Shown: in pieces, positions 35,828 through 42,262 of the stretch
How positions within the stretch are numbered: the first letter of the stretch is position 1
How the letters are laid out: every line of letters begins with the position of its first letter
NCBI GenBank assembly: GCA_947364045.1
Contig: CANARN010000002.1
Span: 1-64,000 of the forward strand
Length of the DNA stretch: 64,000 bases
Source of the DNA: an uncultured Clostridia bacterium
GTDB lineage: Bacteria > Bacillota > Clostridia > Oscillospirales > Acutalibacteraceae
Direction of reading: 5' to 3'
Program-made: the position numbers and the translations under genes
The notes under the pieces: generated by a model
Seen by the model: the letters and a program-made list of their open reading frames with translations, nothing else
The model's database searches: none
Told to the model about the DNA's origin: nothing

Positions 35828-36988
35828 TTAATTACGGCCGCTTTTGATAATCGGCAATTTTTTAATACGCTCGTTAAGATAGTTTTTCTGAGTTGCTACA
35901 ACACTTGACCCCATTGATGCGAAAAACTGTCTTATAACCTTTGAAAAAAGCGCTCTGTTCTGAGGCGAAATATCCTTTACCGCGTCGAGCGCCAAGGGAA
36001 CATTGGTAAGAAGGTTTTCCATCCATTGCCTGAAGGTAGGCGAGTCTGCTTCGTTGGTTTTTTCAATAAGCAGGAACATTCCTTCAAGAAATTGTTCGCG
36101 CTGTTCAGGCGCAAAGCCGAATACCCATTCGTTAAAGGTAGTGTCAATGATTTTTGCGCGCATTACGATTTTTGTTCCGGGAACAAAGGTTATGCCGTCA
36201 ATTTGCCACATGAACGGGTCATGCTGATAAAAGCCTATGCCGTCGCTTTTTACAATCTGAACCGTGGATTTATCAGTTAAAAGCATACCTATCATTGACT
36301 CTTCGGGAACAAATTTGGAAATTTTCGGAAGAGTTTTTATGTAAGCTTCATCGTTGACAAATTCCTCGGTAAAGCCCGGACTGTCAAATGAAATAATCCG
36401 CTTTATTTTTTTTCTGTTTTCTTCTTTGCAGTAAACGCTTGAATAAATGGCAAGGTTTCCGCCCTTGGAATGTCCTGTAACAATAACCTTACCGCGAAGG
36501 CGGGGAATTACCTTATCAACATATGCCACGGAAATTTCCTGAGAGCTTACGGGGTATCTGTAAAGCATATTGCAGTTTTCTTTCCAGCCGATTATAGTTG
36601 AATCTGTCCCCCTGAATGAAATTACATTAAGATTTTTAGGCAGAACAAATACAACTCCGCAAAACTGCGTGTCACTGTCTTTTTCGGCAATGTCTTCATA
36701 GAACTTTGCCCTGACCTTACCGTATCTTTTTGAATATGCGACCGCATTAAACAGCTTTGTGTTGTTTTCGGCGGTACGCGGAAGCGTAAAAATATCCGGG
36801 AATTTTTCATGCTCCGCAATTTCGTGCAGGTAAACGCCCTTTGATTCGGAACGCGTATCTTCGACAATACCTGTATAATTCAGGTATGAGAGCTGTGAAA
36901 AAATCAAAGCGTCAATTTTATTAAACGGAATTTCATCAAAATCCCTGTTAGCATTAAAAAGCGCGTAATCAATAATACTGTGAGACAT
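35828..36988 (-). CDS. Mbeg1-like / DUF2974 alpha/beta hydrolase
   Basis: 386-residue lipase-class-3-like protein of the DUF2974 family, common in Clostridia and uncharacterised. A family N-terminus (IIDYALFNAN...FNKIDALIFSQLSYLNY) leads to FRGTDSTIIGWKENCNM and the nucleophile elbow VTGHSKGGNLAIYSS with the catalytic serine. There is no signal peptide or membrane helix, so it is probably cytosolic or peripherally membrane-associated. Its own gap to queT is about 77 bases and holds the riboswitch, so the two are probably separate units. The substrate is unknown; lipids are suggested only by fold. Confidence 0.85.
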   Translation of the reverse strand: MSHSIIDYALFNANRDFDEIPFNKIDALIFSQLSYLNYTGIVEDTRSESKGVYLHEIAEHEKFPDIFTLPRTAENNTKLFNAVAYSKRYGKVRAKFYEDIAEKDSDTQFCGVVFVLPKNLNVISFRGTDSTIIGWKENCNMLYRYPVSSQEISVAYVDKVIPRLRGKVIVTGHSKGGNLAIYSSVYCKEENRKKIKRIISFDSPGFTEEFVNDEAYIKTLPKISKFVPEESMIGMLLTDKSTVQIVKSDGIGFYQHDPFMWQIDGITFVPGTKIVMRAKIIDTTFNEWVFGFAPEQREQFLEGMFLLIEKTNEADSPTFRQWMENLLTNVPLALDAVKDISPQNRALFSKVIRQFFASMGSSVVATQKNYLNERIKKLPIIKSGRN

Positions 36989-37104
36989 TTTATCACCTTT
37001 TAAAAATGATTTTATGTATACATATTAAATATTGAATATTTTGTGAAATTATACCATATTAAACATTTCCCGTCAATAAAATAATTGATTTATTATATTT
37101 GTTC

Positions 37105-37133
37105 TTGACAATTGATTTTCTCTGTGATACAAT
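37105..37133 (+). promoter_or_regulatory. Promoter of the rpmG-secE-nusG unit
   Basis: TTGACA (37105-37110) and TACAAT (37128-37133) spaced by 17 bases. The following leader contains small hairpins such as CCTC/GAGG (37141-37154) and GGGC/GCCC. Confidence 0.82.
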
Positions 37134-37230
37134 ACTGATACCTCGAAAAAGAGGGCTTTATTTTTGTGCCCATTTTTGAGGCAGGCTTATGTCGCTAAAA
37201 TTTGCGATGAATTAACGGAGGTGCCGAAAA

Positions 37231-37380
37231 ATGAGAGTAAAAATCACATTGGCTTGTACGGAGTGCAAACAGCGTAATTATGACACGATGAAAAACAAAA
37301 AGAACACTCCCGACAGAATGGAAATGAACAAGTATTGCAGATTCTGCAAGAAACACACTCTCCACAGAGAAACAAAGTAA
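37231..37380 (+). CDS. rpmG: 50S ribosomal protein L33
   Basis: 49-residue protein, small enough to be missed by length-limited ORF finders. It begins [17 protein letters not shown] and ends [15 protein letters not shown], with the two CxxC zinc-ribbon pairs of the C+ form of L33. ATG 37231 has ACGGAGG nine bases upstream. Placement just before secE and nusG is the standard Gram-positive arrangement. Confidence 0.97.
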   Translation: MRVKITLACTECKQRNYDTMKNKKNTPDRMEMNKYCRFCKKHTLHRETK

Positions 37381-37395
37381 TCGGAGGTAACAGAA

Positions 37396-37746
37396 ATGGC
37401 TGAAAAAAAAGAAAACGCCGCTTCCGAAGTAAAGAAGAACAGCAAGAATGCCGATAAGCCCAAAGCTAAAAAAGGCAATCCCTTTAAAAAGGCGGGCAAG
37501 GCAATCAAAGAATTCTTCAAGAACTTCAGGGGTGAATGTAAGAAAATCACATGGCCCTCAGGCAAAACTGTTCTTAACAGCTCGCTTGTTGTTATCGCCG
37601 TAGTCGCAATTGTGGGACTTGTTATATTTGCTTTTGACACAGGTATTTCAGCAGCTATTGACGCTCTTGTAGGTCTTGCATCAGACCACAAGGCTAAGGC
37701 GGCGGCGGAAACCGCAAGTGCTATTTTCCCGTTTATTATGGGTTAA
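37396..37746 (+). CDS. secE: Preprotein translocase subunit SecE
   Basis: 116 residues. A lysine-rich cytosolic extension (about 1-50) precedes the conserved amphipathic helix FKNFRGECKKITWPSGKTVL and a single transmembrane helix (about 62-83, SLVVIAVVAIVGLVIFAFDT). This is the essential single-span subunit of the SecYEG channel. The C-terminal Ala-rich tail is longer than in Bacillus. It sits 15 bases after rpmG and 14 bases before nusG. Confidence 0.95.
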   Translation: MAEKKENAASEVKKNSKNADKPKAKKGNPFKKAGKAIKEFFKNFRGECKKITWPSGKTVLNSSLVVIAVVAIVGLVIFAFDTGISAAIDALVGLASDHKAKAAAETASAIFPFIMG

Positions 37747-37760
37747 ACGGAGGGACAAAA

Positions 37761-38321
37761 ATGGCTGAACTCTCCAGATGGTTTGTTGTTCATACCTATT
37801 CAGGATATGAAAATAAGGTTGCGACAAACATTGAAAAGGTTGTTGAAAACCGAAAGATGCATGACCTTATCCTTGACGTTAACATTCCTATGGAAACCGT
37901 TACCGAGGTTAAGGACGAGCAGAAAAAAGAAGTTGAAAGAAAAGTTTTTCCCGGTTATGTAATGGTCAAGGTTGCCGTATTTGAAAATGAAGATACGGGC
38001 GAGCTTGAAATGACTGACGATACTTGGTACGTAATCCGCAATACACGCGGTGTTACAGGCTTTGTAGGCCCTGAAAGCAAGCCTATTCCTTTAACCGAGG
38101 AAGAGGTTTACGCAATGGGCGTTGAGAAAAAGGTTATCAAGATTGACTATGAAATAGGCGATATGGTAACGATTATCGACGGCGCGTTTGAAGGCGTTGT
38201 GGGCGTTGTCCGCGAGCTTGATACTGAAAACGGCTCTGTTTGCGTTGTAATTTCAATGCTCGGCCGTGAAACACCCGTTGAGCTTGAGCTTGACCAGGTA
38301 GAAAAAACAGAACAAGAATAA
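37761..38321 (+). CDS. nusG: Transcription termination/antitermination protein NusG
   Basis: 186 residues: NGN domain (RWFVVHTYSGYENKVATNIE at the start, FPGYVMVKV in the middle) and a C-terminal KOW domain (GDMVTIIDGAFEGVVGVVRE). It binds RNA polymerase and couples it to Rho or ribosomes. ATG 37761 with GGAGGGAC upstream. Third gene of rpmG-secE-nusG, followed by the rplK leader. Confidence 0.96.
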   Translation: MAELSRWFVVHTYSGYENKVATNIEKVVENRKMHDLILDVNIPMETVTEVKDEQKKEVERKVFPGYVMVKVAVFENEDTGELEMTDDTWYVIRNTRGVTGFVGPESKPIPLTEEEVYAMGVEKKVIKIDYEIGDMVTIIDGAFEGVVGVVRELDTENGSVCVVISMLGRETPVELELDQVEKTEQE

Positions 38322-38351
38322 TTTGGTAATCAGCGTTAAATACGCTTTTTA

Positions 38352-38411
38352 TGACGCTTCTTCGAAGCGCCGTGGGAGAAACGGCACGAGCTTCCGTTTC
38401 GCCATACCACG
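38352..38411 (+). promoter_or_regulatory. Structured rplK leader (probable ribosomal-protein autoregulation site)
   Basis: CGCTTC/GAAGCG (38355-38360 and 38364-38369) is followed by CGTGG (38371-38375) / CCACG (38407-38411). The latter encloses an asymmetric internal loop (GA opposite GCCATA) and an inner stem GAAACGG (38378-38384) / CCGTTTC (38394-38400). The GTGGGAG...ATACCAC arrangement resembles leaders seen upstream of rplK in other Firmicutes and may bind L1 or L11. The identity of the binder is inferred. Confidence 0.5.
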
Positions 38412-38429
38412 AATTTTGGAGGTGCTAAA

Positions 38430-38855
38430 ATGGCTCAGAAAGTAACAGGCTTTATTAAGCTTCAAATCCCTGCCGGAAAAGCAACACCGGCACCGCCCGT
38501 AGGACCGGCTCTCGGTCAGCACGGCGTTAACATTATGGCGTTCACAAAGGAATTCAATGAACGGACAAAGAATGACATGGGTCTTATTATCCCTGTTGTT
38601 ATCACTGTTTATGCAGACCATACGTTTACATTCGTAACAAAAACTCCCCCCGCAGCAGTTCTTATTAAAAAGGCTTGCGGAATTGAGAGTGGTTCGGGTG
38701 TTCCCAACAAGACAAAGGTTGCTTCAATAACAAAGGAACAGGTTCAGAAGATTGCCGAGCAGAAAATGCCCGACCTTAACGCTGCTTCTGTTGAAGCTGC
38801 TATGAGTATGATTGCAGGTACTGCCCGTTCAATGGGTATTACCGTAGTTGACTGA
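38430..38855 (+). CDS. rplK: 50S ribosomal protein L11
   Basis: 141 residues of the GTPase-centre protein L11: [20 protein letters not shown] at the N-terminus and the C-terminal [20 protein letters not shown] followed by GTARSMGI, which carry the family signature. ATG 38430 with TTTTGGAGG upstream. First gene of the L11-L1 pair. Confidence 0.98.
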   Translation: MAQKVTGFIKLQIPAGKATPAPPVGPALGQHGVNIMAFTKEFNERTKNDMGLIIPVVITVYADHTFTFVTKTPPAAVLIKKACGIESGSGVPNKTKVASITKEQVQKIAEQKMPDLNAASVEAAMSMIAGTARSMGITVVD

Positions 38856-38912
38856 TCTCCTTGTGGGAGGAAAATCAGATCCGATTAACCACTTTTTTGG
38901 AGGAATTTAATT

Positions 38913-39620
38913 ATGAAACACGGAAAAAAATATGTTGAAAGCGCAAAGCTTATCGACAAAACAAAACTTTATGACACTGCTGAGGCTCTTGACATTGCAG
39001 TTAAGACAGCAACAGCTAAATTTGATGAAACTGTAGAAATCCACGTTCGTTTGGGTGTTGACTCACGTCATGCTGACCAGCAGGTTAGAGGCGCAGTTGT
39101 TCTTCCCAACGGTACAGGTAAAAAGGTTCGCGTTGCAGTATTTGCAAAGGGCGACAAGGTTGACGCCGCTTTGGCAGCAGGCGCTGAGTATGTAGGCGCT
39201 GAAGACCTTATGGAAAAAATTCAGGGCGGCTTTATGGATTTTGACGTTTGTATCGCTTCTCCCGATATGATGGGTCTTGTAGGTAGACTCGGTAAGGTAC
39301 TCGGTCCCCGCGGCTTGATGCCCTCACCGAAGGCAGGCACAGTTACTCCCGACGTTGCAAAGGCTGTAACTGAGGCTAAGGCAGGTAAAATTGAGTACCG
39401 TCTTGACAAGACAAATATCATTCACTGCCCCATCGGCAAGGCTTCTTTCGGCGCTGATAAGCTTAAAGAAAACCTTGACACTCTTATGGACGCAATCGTT
39501 AAGGCAAAACCCGCTGCAACAAAGGGTCAGTACATTAAGTCATGCGCAGTAGCGACAACAATGGGCCCCGGCATTAAAATTAATCCGAACAAGTTTGTTG
39601 CAACAGCAGTTGCTGAATAA
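38913..39620 (+). CDS. rplA: 50S ribosomal protein L1
   Basis: 235 residues: [20 protein letters not shown] near the start, and the hallmark [16 protein letters not shown], then [19 protein letters not shown]1 forms the mobile stalk and often represses its own mRNA. ATG 38913 follows TTTGGAGG. The rplK-rplA gap (38856-38912) contains a short imperfect CTGAT/ATCAG hairpin. Confidence 0.98.
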   Translation: MKHGKKYVESAKLIDKTKLYDTAEALDIAVKTATAKFDETVEIHVRLGVDSRHADQQVRGAVVLPNGTGKKVRVAVFAKGDKVDAALAAGAEYVGAEDLMEKIQGGFMDFDVCIASPDMMGLVGRLGKVLGPRGLMPSPKAGTVTPDVAKAVTEAKAGKIEYRLDKTNIIHCPIGKASFGADKLKENLDTLMDAIVKAKPAATKGQYIKSCAVATTMGPGIKINPNKFVATAVAE

Positions 39621-39632
39621 TTTAATTTGTTA

Positions 39633-39661
39633 TTGACATACGTAAGATAGTGTGTTAATAT
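39633..39661 (+). promoter_or_regulatory. Promoter of the rplJ-rplL unit
   Basis: TTGACA (39633-39638) and TAATAT (39656-39661) with a 17-base spacer, 12 bases after rplA. It drives the L10 leader. Confidence 0.8.
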
Positions 39662-39667
39662 AATATT

Positions 39668-39783
39668 CGCTTGCCGAAGACAGTAGGTGCATTTTGCGTA
39701 AAGGGTTTCCCTGCCTACCGAGGAAAAGAACTTATTTTCATTGAAGTTTTGAGCCTCTCTGTCTTTCAGCAGAGAGGTTTTTT
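39668..39783 (+). ncRNA. Ribosomal protein L10 leader
   Basis: Contains the conserved core CCGAAGACAGTAGGTGC (from 39673) and CCTGCCTACCGAGG (39710-39723), whose GTAGG/CCTAC arms pair. An intrinsic attenuator CCTCTCTG (39754-39761) / CAGAGAGG (39770-39777) followed by TTTTTT comes next. This matches the L10 leader family, which binds L10(L12)4 to limit rplJL expression. Confidence 0.92.
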
Positions 39784-39827
39784 ATCTCATAAAGCAAGCG
39801 TAATTAAAATTTAGGAGGTGAATTCGT

Positions 39828-40346
39828 TTGCCAAGTGAGAAAGTTTTAGAAATCAAAAAGCAGCAGGTTGCTTCTCTTAAAGAGAGAATCGACGCTTCTG
39901 TTGCAGGTGTAGTTGTTGACTACAAGGGTATCAGCGTTGCTACCGACACTCAGCTTCGTAAGGAGCTTCGTGAAGCAGGAATTGAATACACAGTTGTTAA
40001 GAACACTCTTCTTAAACGTGCTATTGAGAACACAGACCTTGAAGGTATGTCATCAGTTCTCGAGGGTACAACTGCTATCGCTACAAGCAAGGAAGACCAC
40101 GTAGCAGCAGCGCGCATTCTTAATAAGTATGCGTCTGCAAAAGATTCAACCTTCAGCATCAAGACAGGTTATCTTGACGGTGAGGTTATCAGCCTTGAAA
40201 TGATTGACAGTCTTGCAAAGCTTCCCTCAAGAGAGATTTTGCTTGCTACTGTTTGCAATGCATTCAATGCACCTATTGCCGCTTTCGCAAGAGCTATTCA
40301 GGCTATTGTTGACAAGAACGGCGAACCGGCTCCTGCAGCTGAATAA
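39828..40346 (+). CDS. rplJ: 50S ribosomal protein L10
   Basis: 172 residues. The TTG start at 39828 has a strong TTAGGAGGTG site upstream. Typical L10 features are the N-terminal EKVLEIKKQQVASLKERI, GVVVDYKGISV and YTVVKNTLLKRAIE rRNA-binding region, and the C-terminal helix AFARAIQAIVDK that carries L7/L12 dimers. Regulated by the leader just upstream. Confidence 0.97.
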   Translation: MPSEKVLEIKKQQVASLKERIDASVAGVVVDYKGISVATDTQLRKELREAGIEYTVVKNTLLKRAIENTDLEGMSSVLEGTTAIATSKEDHVAAARILNKYASAKDSTFSIKTGYLDGEVISLEMIDSLAKLPSREILLATVCNAFNAPIAAFARAIQAIVDKNGEPAPAAE

Positions 40347-40386
40347 TTTTAAAATTTATTACAATAATTTTTGGAGGTAAAATACC

Positions 40387-40764
40387 ATGGCATCAGAGAA
40401 AATCGCAGCAATGATTGAAGAAATCAAAGCTCTTACAGTTCTTGAGCTTTCAGAGCTCGTACACGCAGTAGAAGATGAATTCGGCGTTTCAGCCGCAGCA
40501 GCAGTTGCAGTTGCAGCTCCCGCAGCAGGCGCAGCAGCAGCCGAGGAAGAGAAGACAGAGTTCGACGTTGAGCTTACAGAAATCGGCGCAGAAAAGATTA
40601 AGGTTATTAAGGCTGTTCGTGAAATCACAGGCCTCGGTCTTGCAGAAGCAAAGGCTCTTGTTGACGGCGCTCCCGCAAAAATCAAGGAAGCAATGCCCAA
40701 GGACGACGCTGAAGCTGCAAAAGCAAAGCTTGAAGAAGTTGGCGCAAAGGTTACTCTTAAATAA
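40387..40764 (+). CDS. rplL: 50S ribosomal protein L7/L12
   Basis: 125 residues: N-terminal dimerisation helices ([20 protein letters not shown]), an Ala-rich hinge ([18 protein letters not shown]) and the C-terminal domain with [20 protein letters not shown] for binding translational GTPases. ATG 40387 with TTTGGAGG upstream. It ends at a strong terminator and is not followed by rpoB. Confidence 0.98.
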   Translation: MASEKIAAMIEEIKALTVLELSELVHAVEDEFGVSAAAAVAVAAPAAGAAAAEEEKTEFDVELTEIGAEKIKVIKAVREITGLGLAEAKALVDGAPAKIKEAMPKDDAEAAKAKLEEVGAKVTLK

Positions 40765-40782
40765 TTTAAGATTTAGCTGTAC

Positions 40783-40814
40783 AGGCATCCCGAATGGGAT
40801 GCCTGATTTTTTTT
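40783..40814 (+). terminator. Terminator after rplL
   Basis: AGGCATCCC (40783-40791) / GGGATGCCT (40796-40804), perfect 9-bp stem, four-base loop, then GATTTTTTTT. Confidence 0.95.
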
Positions 40815-40823
40815 GCAAAACTA

Positions 40824-40852
40824 TTGACAAATTTTTAATACAGTGGTATTAT
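40824..40852 (+). promoter_or_regulatory. Promoter of the 41-codon gene
   Basis: TTGACA (40824-40829) and TATTAT (40847-40852) with a 17-base spacer, located just after the rplL terminator. Confidence 0.78.
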
Positions 40853-40884
40853 TTGTATAATAGAAAGCGAAGGGAGGGCAAATA

Positions 40885-41010
40885 ATGGATCAGATTATGG
40901 ACACTTTAGGCCCCATTATTGACACAATTAAAGGCTTATTGGAGAATATTGATTTTGAAACTATCATTTCAACAGTTAAAGATATTTTCGGTAGCATTAT
41001 AGGTGGCTAA
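40885..41010 (+). CDS. Small amphipathic 41-residue protein, unknown
   Basis: 41-residue ORF with its own promoter, a strong ribosome site (GGGAGGG, eight bases before ATG) and its own terminator. The sequence begins MDQIMDTLGPIIDTIKGLL and ends TVKDIFGSIIGG. Hydrophobic Ile/Leu residues recur every three to four positions, alternating with Asp/Lys/Glu, so it should form amphipathic helices, perhaps a helix-turn-helix hairpin around ENIDFETI. The size and character recall phenol-soluble-modulin-like or small bacteriocin-like peptides, but no homology is claimed. No transport or immunity gene is adjacent. Confidence 0.7.
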   Translation: MDQIMDTLGPIIDTIKGLLENIDFETIISTVKDIFGSIIGG

Positions 41011-41028
41011 GCCTTATTTTAAAAATTC

Positions 41029-41057
41029 TCCCACTCACATTTCTGAGTGGGATATAT
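41029..41057 (+). terminator. Terminator after the 41-codon gene
   Basis: TCCCACTCA (41029-41037) / TGAGTGGGA (41044-41052), perfect 9-bp stem, followed by TATATTTTT. Confidence 0.88.
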
Positions 41058-41126
41058 TTTTATACAGACATTTTATAAAACGAAAGGAACGGCTTCTGCG
41101 GATACAGTTAGCCGCGTTGTAAATAA

Positions 41127-41726
41127 ATGAAAAAGACAGTTTCTTTGATTGTTGCTGCTATGATTTTTGTATGTGCTTTTTCGTCCTGTCAGAAGAAAAA
41201 TGTAAGTGAGCCGTCTTCTGAGGCACTGAATTCATCATATATAACCAAAAGTACATCTGCTCAGCAGAGCGCAGCTGCAAGTTATGCTGTGAGCAGTACT
41301 CTTCCTACTGAAACCCAAGCACCGTTAAAAACAGAGCCGCAGGATGAAAATAATGTTGTTACATATATTTCGGAAAATCCAAATAATACTTACATTTGCC
41401 GTGTTGCTGAAAAGTATGGGAGCAATAAAGCAAATTTAATCGCATTTATTAAGAAAAATTCTAAAACACCAGGTGCAACCGTTCTTGAATTTTCAGGTAA
41501 ACGCGATTCGAACGGCGATTTAATTGTGACTGCCGAGGAATTGAAATATGTTTATGACGTGTCCGACGGCAAGGAGATTAAGCGCGCGTCCTCTGACGGT
41601 AAAAATAATGACGGCTATAATAAAATAGTGGCTAAAGCTGCTTTTGCGCTCGGAGAGAAATTTTTACTGCCGAGCATTGACGAAATGCGCCGAGAACGCA
41701 GATATGAGGATTATTTTGAAAACTAA
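41127..41726 (+). CDS. Hypothetical lipoprotein
   Basis: 199 residues without a family I recognise. Signal peptide II with lipobox FSSC (Cys20), then a long Ser/Ala/Thr-rich low-complexity linker (about 25-70) and a globular part of about 130 residues containing CRVAEKYGSNKANLIAFIKK and VLEFSGKRDSNGDLIVTAEE. The second half ends with DEMRRERRYEDYF. No membrane helix after the signal. The ribosome site is weak: GAAAGGAA lies 40 bases upstream and nothing strong lies nearer. Terminator directly at the stop codon. Surface-exposed location is likely. Confidence 0.75.
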   Translation: MKKTVSLIVAAMIFVCAFSSCQKKNVSEPSSEALNSSYITKSTSAQQSAAASYAVSSTLPTETQAPLKTEPQDENNVVTYISENPNNTYICRVAEKYGSNKANLIAFIKKNSKTPGATVLEFSGKRDSNGDLIVTAEELKYVYDVSDGKEIKRASSDGKNNDGYNKIVAKAAFALGEKFLLPSIDEMRRERRYEDYFEN

Positions 41727-41748
41727 CAGCGGATTTTCGCTGTTTTTT
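41725..41748 (+). terminator. Terminator after the hypothetical lipoprotein
   Basis: AACAGCG (41725-41731) / CGCTGTT (41738-41744) with a six-base loop and TTTTTT continuing from the 3' arm. The 5' arm overlaps the stop codon. Confidence 0.82.
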
Positions 41749-41820
41749 GTTGCAACTTTTACGTGCATATGTTAAAATCAAGGTGTATTTAATAAGGGCG
41801 ATAAATTAGGGAGGACGTTT

Positions 41821-42261
41821 ATGTCGAAATATACTGAACGAGCCGAATTTTTATTCAGAAGCGGGTATAATTGCTCTCAGGCGGTCTTTTGTACTTTTGC
41901 TGAGGATTTAGGTCTGACGGAAGAGCAGGCGGCAAGAATATCAATAGGACTCGGCGGAGGAGTCGGCAGAATGAGGGAGGTTTGCGGAGCAATTTCAGGC
42001 GCCGCAATGCTTGTAGGTCTTGCTCGTCCGGATTATGACAAGGCTAAGGTTTATGAAACGGTAAGAGAGATAACCGAAGAGTTTAAAAAAAGCCAAAAGT
42101 CTGTTATTTGCAAGGATTTGCTTGGGCTTAAAGAGGTTAATTTTAATGAAAAGCCTGAACCGCGAACACCTGAGTTTTATTTAAAAAGACCGTGCCTTAA
42201 AATAATCTGCGATGCAGTTTCAGCGATTGAAAAAATACTGTTTATAAAGGGGAATTACTGA
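41821..42261 (+). CDS. C_GCAxxG_C_C family protein
   Basis: 146 residues of the C_GCAxxG_C_C family (named after spaced cysteines and a glycine motif), frequent in anaerobic Firmicutes and often next to redox or metal-related genes; its biochemistry is unknown. The motif region reads YNCSQAVFCTFAEDLGL, then RMREVCGAISGAAMLVGL, with later cysteines in SVICKDLLG and RPCLKIICD. Cytosolic. ATG 41821 follows GGGAGGACGTTT. It ends one base before the next glycosidase gene and is surely co-transcribed with it. Confidence 0.88.
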   Translation: MSKYTERAEFLFRSGYNCSQAVFCTFAEDLGLTEEQAARISIGLGGGVGRMREVCGAISGAAMLVGLARPDYDKAKVYETVREITEEFKKSQKSVICKDLLGLKEVNFNEKPEPRTPEFYLKRPCLKIICDAVSAIEKILFIKGNY

Positions 42262-42262
42262 T

